Positions 1 through 9,100 of a DNA stretch of 64,000 nt are shown here, piece after piece. Where the stretch lies: assembly GCA_021785935.1 (NCBI GenBank), contig JAJYOG010000004.1, forward strand, positions 28,052-92,051. Direction: 5' to 3'. The notes under the pieces are model-generated. The model saw only the letters and a program-made list of their open reading frames with translations, did no database searches and had not been told where the DNA came from. The DNA is from Actinomycetes bacterium (GTDB taxonomy: Bacteria > Actinomycetota > Thermoleophilia > BMS3ABIN01). The position numbers and the translations under genes were made by a program. Position 1 is the stretch's first letter. Each line of letters begins with the position of its first letter.

Positions 1-92
1 GGCACAAAGAGCATTTGAAACATTGTGATTGCCGTCCGGTCACAACTAAGTTGCGAAAAGAATTGGAAGCATATTTTGGCAAAGAAAGATAG
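1..92 (+). CDS. C-terminal fragment of an unidentified protein
   Basis: An open frame enters from the left edge and ends at TAG 90-92, encoding a basic tail of about 29 residues (HKEHLKHCDC... ending EAYFGKER). The stop lies 2 nt before the ATG of the recombinase pseudogene, the spacing of co-transcribed genes, so it probably belongs to the same integrated element. I do not recognise the family from so short a piece. It is AT-rich compared with the housekeeping genes after 2 kb, like the recombinase remnant that follows. Confidence 0.45.
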   Translation, partial: HKEHLKHCDCRPVTTKLRKELEAYFGKER

Positions 93-94
93 CC

Positions 95-1196
95 ATGAAC
101 TGCCTCATATATTTAAGAGTATCAACCAAAGAGCAAGCTCAGACCAATGAGTCTGAAGGCTATTCTATTGCCGCTCAAAAGGAAAGCTTGCACAAAGTAC
201 GTTCAGGAAAAAGGCTGGACGCTGATTGATGAGTATACTGACCGAGGTGAATCAGCAAGATCAGCTCATAGGCCAATGCTTCAGGAAATGCTAAAGAGGG
301 TCAAGGAAGATAAATCAATTAACGCCGTTGTCGTTCGCAAGATTGATCGCCTGGCCAGGAATCTAAAAGACCATGTTGAGATCACAGCCACGCTTCAAAA
401 AGCCAAGGTTGGGCTGGTTTCCATTGTTGAAAATATCGAGGATACCGCAAAGCCTTTCAGTTATATGCCACAGGCGATTTTTCGCTGGATCACATTCGAG
501 ATTTTCTTTTTGTTCGTGGCATGAGAAACACAAAGAATCCTAAAAACTCTGTAAGGACAAGAAAGAATCCCCATTATCTAAAAGGCACCCTCTTTTGCGC
601 TGCACTCACACAAAGCATACTCCCGCCGCTGAGATTGAAGCAGAGGTTGAGAAGCTTTAACGAAGATGTACAGATGTCCAAAGGTGTGGCTGACAAACTC
701 TCCGCGCGCTTCGATGAGGAACTGATATCGAAGCAGTCAACCAACGCTATGGAAAAGCAGTTCTTGGCTAAGCGGATAGGTAAGCTCGCCGATGAGCAGA
801 TCAAACTTCTGAAAGCTTACTACGCTGAGGCGATTCCCTTGAATCTCCTCAAAAAGGAACAGGACAGGATCGCTACTGAGACAGCTGTCTCGCAGAACCG
901 GCTGGAAATTATCGATATGCAGCTGGACGAACAAAAAAGAAACTCTTAATCTGGCGCTAGACATCGCCACACAGTGTGGGTTCGGTTACAAAGAAGCCAG
1001 TCAAAACACCAGAAGATTTTATAATCAAGCCTTTTTTGAAAAGATTCTCGTTAAAAACGGAAAGATCGTGGATAAGGAATTTACCGATTTATTCCACGAT
1101 TTACTATCCGAAGGTTCGGACAAGTTAAGCTTGGTGGAGGATACCGGACTCGAACCGGTGACCTCCTGGATGCAAACCAGGCGCTCTCCCAACTGA
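95..1196 (+). pseudogene. Decayed large serine recombinase (integrase)
   Basis: This is a broken site-specific serine recombinase. The ATG at 95 opens the resolvase domain with the nucleophile motif YLRVSTKEQ. A frameshift near 180-190 moves the frame to ORF 147-524, which carries the catalytic-domain motif VVVRKIDRLARNLKDH. After IENIEDTA-like sequence the expected end of the resolvase domain is missing and a further frame resumes with KAFQLYATGDFSLDHIRDFL, typical of the Recombinase domain. ORF 521-949 supplies the coiled-coil region (LLKKEQDRIATET). A last frameshift at the A-run near 935-945 leads to NTRRFYNQAFFEKILVKNGK and an in-frame stop at 1194-1196. At least two frameshifts and one or two internal deletions rule out activity. 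The 3' end reads antisense through tRNA-Ala, as expected when such an element integrates in a tRNA gene. That the element came from a prophage or ICE is inferred. Confidence 0.85.
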
Positions 1197-1207
1197 GCTA
1201 ATCCCCC
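1132..1207 (-). tRNA. tRNA-Ala(UGC)
   Basis: On the minus strand the sequence folds as a canonical 76-nt tRNA: acceptor GGGGGAT/ATCCTCC with discriminator A and encoded CCA, D arm GCTC/GAGC, anticodon stem CCTGG/CCAGG with loop TTTGCAT (anticodon TGC), and T arm ACCGG-TTCGAGT-CCGGT. Its 3' half overlaps the antisense end of the recombinase pseudogene, so it is the likely integration target. Confidence 0.95.
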
Positions 1208-1231
1208 AAAAAGGGTCCCGCGGCCGGTGGA

Positions 1232-1307
1232 TGGTGGAGGATACCGGACTTGAACCGGTGACCTCTTGCATGCGAAGCAAGCGCTCTCCCAACTGAGCTA
1301 ATCCCCC
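1232..1307 (-). tRNA. tRNA-Ala(CGC)
   Basis: A second minus-strand tRNA, 24 bp from the first and almost identical outside the anticodon stem. Acceptor GGGGGAT/ATCCTCC, anticodon stem CTTGC/GCAAG with loop TTCGCAT (anticodon CGC), T arm ACCGG-TTCAAGT-CCGGT, and CCA encoded. It reads GCG alanine codons. It probably arose by tandem duplication of the neighbouring alanine tRNA, or the reverse. Confidence 0.95.
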
Positions 1308-1322
1308 ACGCGATTATGGTTG

Positions 1323-1399
1323 TGGTGGGCGATACTGGACTCGAACCAGTGACCTCCGCCATGTGAGGACGGCGCTCTAACCAGCTGAGCTAATCGCCC
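1323..1399 (-). tRNA. tRNA-Val(CAC)
   Basis: Minus-strand tRNA of 77 nt. Acceptor GGGCGAT/ATCGCCC, D arm GCTC/GAGC, anticodon stem CCGTC/GGCGG with loop CTCACAT (anticodon CAC), T arm ACTGG-TTCGAGT-CCAGT, and CCA encoded. It is the first gene of the three-tRNA minus-strand cluster. Confidence 0.95.
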
Positions 1400-1464
1400 G
1401 CGAGATTCCCACCTACGGTATTGTAGGTACGCAGCCGCACTAAGGCAAGAAAGCGCGTCCGGAT

Positions 1465-2067
1465 TTATTCCCCGAAGTCCTGGGGATTATCCTTCCGTAT
1501 CTTCTCGGCCTGACTGCGCAGGGTTTCGGAATCGCTGTAGAGCAATTCTATCCGCTGCTGAATCGCATGGATCTCGTTGATGACTTCCTGGGTTCTGACC
1601 TGATCCCATCCGGCCAGGGAGTATTGTTCCTTGGTCAGCAGTCGCGGAATCTCCAGGGCGGCATTCACGGTATCGGTGAGCTTGTCATTGCTCTGCGTGA
1701 GCAGGCTCAGATATTCCTGATATTTTTCACCGAGTGTCAAGGATTGGGCGGATGTGAGCGCAGTATTCCTGCCGGCGAGATCGGCCAGGGCGCTATTGAG
1801 ATCCTGCATCGCCGCATCGGAAGTGGATTTGGTCTGGGACGCGGGGAGAGATTGTCCGGCCGCGGCGCCCCGGACAACGTCATCGATAGTGGCGGTCGAC
1901 TTTCGCAGCTTGTCCGAAGCGGATGTGCGCTGGGCATCGCTATCCCTGACGACCTGATTGGCGTCGGATGTAGCATTGCTGCAGCCGCTGAGGGGCAGGG
2001 CAATCGCCGCCAGTACGATGACTGGAAGCATTATGGACAAAACCGATTTTAACCTGAAGCTGTTCAT
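1465..2067 (-). CDS. Predicted lipoprotein, helical, unknown function
   Basis: A 200-residue protein with a clear lipoprotein signal: a basic N-terminus, a hydrophobic stretch and the lipobox LSGC near residues 26-29, so the mature protein should be anchored outside the cell by a lipidated cysteine. The rest is Ser/Thr/Ala- and Gln-rich, with heptad-like stretches suggesting a helical bundle or coiled coil. I see no enzymatic motif and recognise no family. It stands alone on the minus strand, divergent from rpmE, with tRNA-Val downstream. A short inverted repeat lies just upstream of the ATG. The plus-strand ORF 1567-2052 is its shadow. Confidence 0.75.
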   Translation of the reverse strand: MNSFRLKSVLSIMLPVIVLAAIALPLSGCSNATSDANQVVRDSDAQRTSASDKLRKSTATIDDVVRGAAAGQSLPASQTKSTSDAAMQDLNSALADLAGRNTALTSAQSLTLGEKYQEYLSLLTQSNDKLTDTVNAALEIPRLLTKEQYSLAGWDQVRTQEVINEIHAIQQRIELLYSDSETLRSQAEKIRKDNPQDFGE

Positions 2068-2068
2068 G

Positions 2069-2090
2069 GGTATCGTTTATAGATGATACC
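2069..2090. promoter_or_regulatory. Inverted repeat upstream of the lipoprotein gene
   Basis: GGTATC and GATACC arms separated by 10 bp lie 1 bp upstream of the lipoprotein ATG, in the divergent space before rpmE. On the minus strand the spacer contains TATAAA. It could be an operator or an mRNA 5' hairpin; nothing else supports a particular role. Confidence 0.25.
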
Positions 2091-2169
2091 AGAGTCCGGG
2101 AGCCTCCCTACCATCTACCATCCACTCGTGTTATCATTTCTTGTTCACTGAGAAGATGAGGAAACTGAA

Positions 2170-2379
2170 ATGAAAAAAGACATCCATCCGGAATACATGG
2201 AGACCAAGGTACGCTGCTCCTGCGGCGACGAGTTTACGACCCGCTCGACCGTGCCGGAGATACACGTGGAGATCTGTTCCAAATGCCATCCTTTCTACAC
2301 CGGCAAGCGGAAACTGGTCGATACCGGCGGTCGCGTCGAGAGGTTCAAGCGCAAGTATGCCAAGAGGCAGACCTCCTAG
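2170..2379 (+). CDS. rpmE: Ribosomal protein bL31, zinc type
   Basis: A 69-residue large-subunit ribosomal protein. The start MKKDIHPEY and the CSC...[11 protein letters not shown] motif are diagnostic of bL31. Two pairs of cysteines (RCSCGDE and ICSKCH) form the zinc site, so this is the zinc-binding C+ form and not the zinc-free paralogue. GAGG lies about 8 nt before the ATG. It opens the conserved block rpmE-thyX-DUF1385-prfA-prmC and is separated from thyX by only 12 nt. Length is normal for the family. Confidence 0.97.
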   Translation: MKKDIHPEYMETKVRCSCGDEFTTRSTVPEIHVEICSKCHPFYTGKRKLVDTGGRVERFKRKYAKRQTS

Positions 2380-2391
2380 CCGGTCCCACCG

Positions 2392-3141
2392 GTGTCGGCT
2401 ACTCTTAACGTAACCCTTCTTTATCATTCGCCCGAGCCCGAGCGCGCCGTGGCGTCCGCGGGCCGGCTTTGCTATTCGGCGTCGACGGCCGCCCAGCTCA
2501 AGGAAGGGATGTCGGCCGATGCGGTCGAGAAGCTGGTTAAACAGCTGGTGCGATCGGGGCATCTGAGCACTCTCGAGCATGCATCCTTCACCTTTGGCGT
2601 CGATGGCATTTCGCGCGCCTGCTCACACCAACTGGTGCGCCACCGGCTGGCTTCCTATTCGCAACAGTCACAGCGCTACGTGCGCTTTTCCGAGGAAAGC
2701 GGTTTCATTATTCCGCCAAAGATTGCCGAAGACCCTGAAGCGCTGGCGGTGTTTGAGGAGGCAATGGGGCAGGCTGAGGCGGCATACGCTCGTCTCGTGG
2801 AGCTGGGAACAGCCCGGGGCCTGGCCAAGGAAACAGTTCAGGAAGATGCCCGTTTTGTCCTCCCCAACGCAGCCGAGACCAGGATCGTGGTTACCATGAA
2901 CGCACGGGAGCTGAGGCACTTCTTCCGTATCCGTTGTTGCCGCCGGGCGCAATGGGAGATCAATGTTCTGGCCTGGCGCATGCGGGCACTCGCGCTCGCG
3001 GCGGCGCCGATGCTGTTCCGGCGGTCGGGGCCCGACTGCCTCTATGGCAAGTGCCACGAGGGCAAAATGTACTGCGGACAGATTTATACCTTGGAGGAAG
3101 TGGCTGAAATGGAAGAATGGATGGAAAGTATTGAGTGGTAA
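2392..3141 (+). CDS. thyX: Flavin-dependent thymidylate synthase ThyX
   Basis: ThyX converts dUMP to dTMP using methylenetetrahydrofolate and FAD/NADPH in the cytoplasm. The ThyX signature RHRLASYSQQSQRY lies near residues 83-96, with the conserved RHR and the nucleophilic serine region. LEHASFTFGVDGISRA before it and the C-terminal RIRCCRRAQWEI segment also fit. At 249 residues it is normal length. The start is GTG, 12 nt after the rpmE stop. Its end overlaps the likely start of the DUF1385 gene, suggesting translational coupling. ThyX depends on the folate pool that the nearby glyA product (SHMT) feeds; the link is metabolic, as they are 10 kb apart. Confidence 0.96.
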   Translation: MSATLNVTLLYHSPEPERAVASAGRLCYSASTAAQLKEGMSADAVEKLVKQLVRSGHLSTLEHASFTFGVDGISRACSHQLVRHRLASYSQQSQRYVRFSEESGFIIPPKIAEDPEALAVFEEAMGQAEAAYARLVELGTARGLAKETVQEDARFVLPNAAETRIVVTMNARELRHFFRIRCCRRAQWEINVLAWRMRALALAAAPMLFRRSGPDCLYGKCHEGKMYCGQIYTLEEVAEMEEWMESIEW

Positions 3142-4066
3142 GCACGGGGGTTCGCATCCGGCGGCGTCAGTAGGCGGGCAGGCAGTAATAGAAGGGGTGA
3201 TGATGCGGGGGAAGCGGCACTGGGCGCTTGCCTGCCGCCGGCCCGACGGCGTCGTCAGCGTGCACTCCGAAGCTTTAAAACCCCTCGCCGACCGCTTCCC
3301 GATTTTAAAATGGCCCATTCTTCGCGGCATCATCGCACTGTGGGAATCGATGTCGCTGGGGATAAAGACCCTGGGTTTGTCCGCCAACGAATCGCTTGGT
3401 GAAGAGGAACATGACATCACCAAAAAAGAGATGGCGGTCAGCCTCGGCATCGGCATCGTCATGGCGGTGGCTTTGTTCGTCGTCCTGCCGCTCTTCGCCG
3501 CCGGCTCTGTGCGCGACTGGTTCCCGAATTCAGCGACCTTCGTTCTTGGCGAGGGGCTCCTGCGGATCGGCATTCTCGTCATCTATATCGCGGTGGTCTC
3601 CCGCATCAAGCAGCTGCGGCGGGTCTTTGAATATCACGGCGCCGAGCACAAGACAATCCATGCACTCGAAGCCGGCCTCGATCTGACTCCGGCTAACGTC
3701 AAACAGTTCTCGCCGGTGCACCCCCGTTGCGGCACGAGTTTTTTGCTGATCGTCATGGTGCTTGCGATTGCGGTGTTCTCATTCGTGGGGATTCCGACTT
3801 TATGGCTGCTGGTCCTGTCGCGCCTGATCGGCATTCCCCTGATTGTTGGGCTCTCCTACGAAGTGATAAAATATGCTGGAAAGCACAAGGATAATACTGT
3901 GATGAAGGTCATCATGTATCCGGGGCTCCTTCTGCAAAAACTGACCACCCGCGAACCCGACGAATCCCAGATTGAAGTGGCGATCAAGGCGCTAGAAGGC
4001 GTAGCCGCGCTTGAGCCCATCGAGATGGATCATGGGGGCAAGGCGGACGTGGAAGTCATGGCTTAA
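3131..4066 (+). CDS. DUF1385 (YqhQ-family) membrane protein
   Basis: A protein of about 311 residues with the family hallmark GGQAVIEGVMMRG near its start and EYHGAEHKTIHALEAG and HPRCGTSFLL further on. Four hydrophobic segments are visible (around MAVSLGIGIVMAVALF, LRIGILVIYIAVVS, FLLIVMVLAIAVF and LWLLVLSRLIGIPLI), so it is an inner-membrane protein. Function is unknown; it sits next to prfA in many Actinobacteria and Firmicutes. The ORF track extends it to 2963 inside thyX, but that extra sequence is an arginine-rich shadow of thyX. I chose TTG 3131, preceded by GGAAAG and overlapping the thyX stop by 11 nt. The exact start is uncertain. Confidence 0.85.
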   Translation: MSGKHGGSHPAASVGGQAVIEGVMMRGKRHWALACRRPDGVVSVHSEALKPLADRFPILKWPILRGIIALWESMSLGIKTLGLSANESLGEEEHDITKKEMAVSLGIGIVMAVALFVVLPLFAAGSVRDWFPNSATFVLGEGLLRIGILVIYIAVVSRIKQLRRVFEYHGAEHKTIHALEAGLDLTPANVKQFSPVHPRCGTSFLLIVMVLAIAVFSFVGIPTLWLLVLSRLIGIPLIVGLSYEVIKYAGKHKDNTVMKVIMYPGLLLQKLTTREPDESQIEVAIKALEGVAALEPIEMDHGGKADVEVMA

Positions 4067-4088
4067 TCCCTTATCCCCAAGAAATCTC

Positions 4089-5165
4089 ATGATTGATAAA
4101 TTAATTACAGAAATAGAGGAAAAATATAATCAACTCAATGAAGAGTTGAGCGATCCGGGTGTGCATAACGACCGGCAGCATTACGCCGAGCTGGCCAAGG
4201 CCCATTCAGACCTGCAGCCGGCCTACGACCTGGTGCGCCAGTATCGCGGCGCCGAAGCCAGCATGGCCGAGGCCGAGGAACTACTTTCTGGCGACGGTGA
4301 GGTGGAGCCGGAGATGCGCGATTTCCTCAAGGAAGAGATCCACAACTCGCGTGAGACAATCGAACGCCTGACTGAGGAGATCCGTGTCTCCATGCTGGAG
4401 GCTGACCCCAATGACGACAAGGATGTAATCATTGAGATCCGCGGCGGGGCTGGCGGCGACGAGGCCTCGCTTTTTGCGGGCGAGCTGCTGCGCATGTATG
4501 CCAAGCATGCGGAGAACAAGAAATTCAAGACCGAGATCCTGTCCTCCAGCCCCACCGGAATGGGAGGCTTCAAGGAAGCCATCATGGAGGTGGCCGGCAA
4601 GGGCGCCTACAGCGTCTTCAAGTATGAGAGCGGCGTGCACCGGGTGCAACGTATTCCGGTGACGGAGTCCGGCGGGCGCATACATACTTCCACCGCCACC
4701 GTGGCGGTGCTTCCCGAGGTCGAGGACGTGGAAGTCGAGATCGATCCCAATGATGTGCGCGTGGATATCTTCCGCTCCAGCGGTCCCGGCGGCCAGTCTG
4801 TAAACACGACCGATTCCGCCGTGCGGCTGACTCATGAGCCTACGGGCCTGGTTGTTTCCATGCAGGATGAAAAATCCCAGTTGCAGAACAAGATTGCGGC
4901 CATGAAAGTTCTGCGCGCCCGCCTCTATGAGATGAAGCTCGCCGAACAGCAGAAGGAACTTGCCGACCAGCGCAAGTCCCAGGTGGGCACGGGCGACCGC
5001 AGCCAGAAGATCCGCACCTATAATTTTCCCCAGGGCCGCGTAACCGACCACCGTGTCGGACTGACCCTGCACAAGCTCGATGCCGTTCTTCAGGGTGACA
5101 TCGAAGACTTCACTGCCGCCCTCGCCGCCCAGGCCCGGGCCGAGCAACTCAAGGCCGGGGTGTAA
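4089..5165 (+). CDS. prfA: Peptide chain release factor 1
   Basis: RF1 recognises UAA and UAG stop codons and triggers peptide release on the ribosome. The GGQ catalytic motif is in SSGPGGQSVN near residues 233-235. The stop-codon-reading tripeptide is PVT in RIPVTESGGRIHTS near residue 190, the PxT type of RF1 and not the SPF of RF2. From ATG 4089 it is 358 residues, the usual length; the ORF-track start at 4011 lies inside the DUF1385 gene and adds unrelated residues. prmC, whose product methylates the GGQ glutamine, follows 9 nt later, the usual functional pairing. Confidence 0.97.
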   Translation: MIDKLITEIEEKYNQLNEELSDPGVHNDRQHYAELAKAHSDLQPAYDLVRQYRGAEASMAEAEELLSGDGEVEPEMRDFLKEEIHNSRETIERLTEEIRVSMLEADPNDDKDVIIEIRGGAGGDEASLFAGELLRMYAKHAENKKFKTEILSSSPTGMGGFKEAIMEVAGKGAYSVFKYESGVHRVQRIPVTESGGRIHTSTATVAVLPEVEDVEVEIDPNDVRVDIFRSSGPGGQSVNTTDSAVRLTHEPTGLVVSMQDEKSQLQNKIAAMKVLRARLYEMKLAEQQKELADQRKSQVGTGDRSQKIRTYNFPQGRVTDHRVGLTLHKLDAVLQGDIEDFTAALAAQARAEQLKAGV

Positions 5166-5174
5166 GGCAATACG

Positions 5175-6062
5175 GTGGGGGCGCCGCCGCCGACTATAAC
5201 CGACCTTCTCAGCAAGTCGGCCAACTGGCTTAAGGACAAGGGCACGACCACTCCCCGGCTGGACGCAGAGCTGTTGCTGGCGGAGGTTCTGGGCACCGAT
5301 CGCGTCGGCCTCTACGTGAACTTCGAGCAGCCTCTGATGAAGGCCGAGGTCGACCGTTACCGGGAGCTCATCCGCCGTCGCGGAGAAGGAGAGCCGATAG
5401 CCTATATTATTGGTTATGCCTATTTCCGTAATCTCACCCTAGCGGTCGACCGGAGTGTGCTCATTCCCAGGCCGGAAACCGAGCATCTGGTCGAGGCCGC
5501 GATAGACTTTCTCATGGAGGGTGACTGGGCCGAGCCGCCCACCGTGCTCGACCTGGGGACGGGCAGTGGCGCCATTGCCATCTCCATCGCCGCAAGTTTT
5601 CCCGAAGCTGACATCACCGCCAGCGACGCCCGCGCCGAGAGCCTGGAAACGGCCAGGGAAAATGCTCGAACTGCCGGGGTGGCGGCGCGTATTGATTTTG
5701 TTCGTTCCGACATATTCGATGACCTCGACCCGGTAGCCACTTTTAACCTCATCGTTTCCAACCCGCCGTACATATCTGAAGCGGAGTGGGAAACACTTCC
5801 GCGAGACGTACGCGACTTCGAGCCCCGCGAGGCTCTCTATGGCGGCGCCGACGGCCTCGACTACTACCGGCTGCTGGCCGGCCAGGCGCCCCAGTTCCTC
5901 AAGCCTCGCGGAGCATTGATGCTTGAGGTAGGCTCGACTCAGGCCCCGGCGGTATCGGCTCTCCTGGAATCGGGTGGAAGCTTCGGCAGGGCCGGGGTGA
6001 TTCAGGATTATTCCGGGCACGACCGGGTGGTGATGGCGCGGCGGTTGATTGTTATCGCTTGA
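5175..6062 (+). CDS. prmC: Release factor glutamine methyltransferase PrmC
   Basis: PrmC (HemK) transfers a methyl group from S-adenosylmethionine to the glutamine of the GGQ motif of RF1 and RF2. The SAM-binding loop VLDLGTGSGAIAISIA and the substrate-amide motif IVSNPPYISEAEW are present, and the N-terminal helical domain precedes them. It is 295 residues, with a GTG start 9 nt after prfA. In related genomes the next gene is tsaC; here the giant TPR gene intervenes. Confidence 0.96.
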   Translation: MGAPPPTITDLLSKSANWLKDKGTTTPRLDAELLLAEVLGTDRVGLYVNFEQPLMKAEVDRYRELIRRRGEGEPIAYIIGYAYFRNLTLAVDRSVLIPRPETEHLVEAAIDFLMEGDWAEPPTVLDLGTGSGAIAISIAASFPEADITASDARAESLETARENARTAGVAARIDFVRSDIFDDLDPVATFNLIVSNPPYISEAEWETLPRDVRDFEPREALYGGADGLDYYRLLAGQAPQFLKPRGALMLEVGSTQAPAVSALLESGGSFGRAGVIQDYSGHDRVVMARRLIVIA

Positions 6063-6184
6063 CTCTTGCCGGATGCAATAACATAATTCAGGGCACGGTC
6101 ACCCCCGTTTCTAGTTACCTATCTTGAAAGAGGTAAAATTGCGCGGCTTTTCCCCAGAAAATCTTTTCCTCAGCGCGAAGAATT

Positions 6185-9100
6185 ATGGCTGCGTTTAACG
6201 CATCCGGAAATAGCCGTTCAGTCCAGTCCCTGGTGGACAAGGGTATAAGGCAAAACGCCTCGCGCAATTATCAGGAAGCACTGCGGCTTTTTGACAGGGC
6301 TATCGAGACCGGCGAAAAAGAGATCGATACCCTGCGCCGTAAAGAGACCAAGTTCAGGGATAGTGGCCATCCCGAGAAAGCTATCCGCTGTTTCGACCGC
6401 ATTCGCGAGGTCGAAAAACACAACGCTCTCATCTGGTTTTATAAAGGCACCAGCTACAGAAACCTGCACCGCTTTGACGAGGCGCTGACCTGTTACGACA
6501 AGGCCATCAAGTTTGATCCCTGGCATTCTGAGATCTGGTTCAACAAGGGTGTCAGCCTGCATAATCTGGAGCGTTTTGATGAAGCTATCGAGGCGCTCGA
6601 TGAATCACTCGAACTCGACCCCCGTGACGCGGCCGCCTGGTTCAACAAGGGCGTATGTCTGCACAGCCTCGAAAGGTACCAGGAGGCACTCGAAAGTTAC
6701 GACAAGGCGCTGGAGCTTGAACCCCGTGATCCGTCCGCCTGGTTCAACAAGGGCGTCAGTCTGCACAGCCTCGAACGGAACGAGGAAGCGATCGCCTGTT
6801 ACGAACGGGCGATCAAGCTCGATCCCAATGATACCTTCGCCTGGTTCAACAAGGGCGTCTGCCTCTACAACCTCAACCAGTTCGATGCGGCCACTGAGTG
6901 TTTCAACACGATTCACGGCCTGGAACTTTGGGACCCGGCGGTCTGGTATTACAAGGGGATGAGCTTCCATAACCTCGCCCGTTTTGAGGAGGCAGTTACG
7001 GCTTTTCGCAAGGCACAGGAACTGGCGCCGAAGGTGCCGGCCAACTGGCTGAGCTGTGGCGTCAGCCTCCATAACCTTAACCAATATGATGAAGCCATTA
7101 CCTCCTTTGACAAGGCAATTGAATTCGATGGCGAGGACTGCCGCCCCTGGAGCCATAAAGGCGCCAGCCTGATGCAGCTTGGCCGTTCGCAGGAAGCAAT
7201 TGAATGTTTTGAAAAGGCTGTCGCAATTGATCCGCGCGACTCCTTTACGCTGAGAAACTTGGGAGCCGCCCTGAGGACGCTCGGCCGCTCACGGGAAGCA
7301 ATCGAGATTCTCGACCGGGCGGTAGAGGTCGACCGGCTGGACGCCGAGGCATGGGCGGACCGCGCTGGTTGTCTGCGCGAACTCAATCGCCTCGGGGAGT
7401 CGGTTTCCAGTTTTGAGAAAGCGCTGGAGCTGGATGGACAGAATGCTGCCATCTGGTCGGGCAAGGGTGTCGGCCTCATGGAGCTGAAGAGATATGAGGA
7501 AGCCCTGGATTGTTTTGACCATGCGCTCAGCCTCGATCCAAAAGACGAACTCACCAGTAAGTATCGAGAGACATGCTTGAAGGAATTCACGGGAGCGCCT
7601 CAGGCTCCTGAACGTTTCGCTGTGGAGCCGGCGCAGCCGGAAGAACCGGAAGAGGAAGTCTGGGCCAGGGAGGCGCCTTCCCGGGATGCTCGGGAAGAAG
7701 CAGCCGCCGAGCCTGAAGAGGAATCCATCGAGGAGGTAGAGGCCGCCGAGCCTGAAGAGGCCGAGAGCCCGCGTCCCAATCTGGCGGAGCTGGCTAACTT
7801 CGGTGAGACCATCGAAGAAGCTGAAGCGGTTGCGGGACCACCTGAAGATATGGAAGCTCCGGTGGAAGAGGAGTTTGAAGAAGTGGTAAAAGCACCCATG
7901 GAAGAGGAGTCTGAAGAAGAGGAGAAAGCTCCGGAACTCGAAACCATCGCCAATATGCCTCTTCAGGAAGACGAAACTAAAGCCGGCGAAGAAGCTGAAG
8001 AGGAGGTCGCGGCGGCGGCAATCGAACTCGAGGTTGAAGAAACTCCATCCACCGAGGAAGAAGTTGTGCCGGAACAACCTGTCGAACTCGAGGCGATTAT
8101 TGGCGACACCAGCACCACAGGGGCGGAAGAGGCTGAGCACGGGCCAGTAGAAGAAACCGTGGCTGAAGAGCCCGTTGAAGAAGAACCGGTAGCCGAAGAA
8201 CCAGTTGTGGAAGAGCCAGTTGTGGAAGAACCAGTTGTGGAAGAGCCAGTTGTTGAAGAGCCCATTGTTGAAGAACCAGTTGCGGAAGGGCCCGTCGAGC
8301 CCGAGCCGGTTGAAGAAGAGCCGGTCGAGGAATTGGCTGAAATTCCAGCTGTTGCTGAAGTAATAGCGGAAGAGCCCGCAGCCGAGGAACCTGTCGTCGA
8401 AGAGCCCGCAGTTATTGCCGCCATGGAGCCGCTGGAAGTGGCGGCCGTCTACTCAATCAGCGCCGCCGCAGACCAGAGCCCGGCCGAAGAGGCTCTGGCC
8501 TGCTTTAACAAGGCCATAGAACTCAATCCCGCTGATGCCGAAGCCTGGCTTGATAAAGGCCTCACCTTGCAGATCCTTTCCCGTTTCGAAGATTCAATCG
8601 CTTGCTTCGAAAAGGCTGCCAAGCTTAATCCCGGGGAAACGGGATCATGGTATGGCAAGGGCGAGAGCCTGCGCAGCCTCGGACATTTTGAGAATGCCAT
8701 AAAATCCTTCGACCAGGCCACGAAGCTGGACCCGAAATTCGCCGCCGCGTGGTTCGGCGCCGGTCTTTCTTACCAGAGCCTGGGACGCTTCCCGGAATCG
8801 CTGACTGCCTTTGACGCGGCCATCAAGATAGACCCGAGAAACGAGGAGGTCTGGTATAGCAAAGGCCTTAGCCTGAGCCAGCTGGAAAAATTTGATGAAG
8901 CCAACGGCTGCTTCGACCGGGCAGTGGAAATCTCGCCCGCTCATGCCCAGGCCTGGTACGGCAAGGGCTTCAGCCTTCAGAGCCTCGGCAGGGAAGCCGA
9001 CGCCGTGACCGCTTTCGACAACGCTATCAAGATTGTTTCCTCAGAGCCGGCATTTCATTATTCAAGAGGCGAGAGTCTGCGCCGGCTTGGCCGGCACCGG

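Noticed and set aside
1132-1196. In-frame coding sequence DTGLEPVTSW... as a true recombinase C-terminus
   Set aside because: These residues are the antisense of tRNA-Ala and arise because the pseudogene frame runs on into the tRNA.
1567-2052. 161-aa plus-strand ORF
   Set aside because: Antisense to the lipoprotein gene, which has a clear signal peptide and lipobox.
2668-3582. 304-aa minus-strand ORF
   Set aside because: Antisense shadow across thyX and the DUF1385 gene; no recognisable domains.
4281-5147. 288-aa minus-strand ORF
   Set aside because: Antisense to prfA; product is low-complexity and Gly/His-rich.
7289-8424. Long minus-strand ORFs, including a Ser/Thr/Gly-rich one
   Set aside because: Antisense to the TPR gene; the Ser/Gly/Thr repeats mirror the VEEP repeats.
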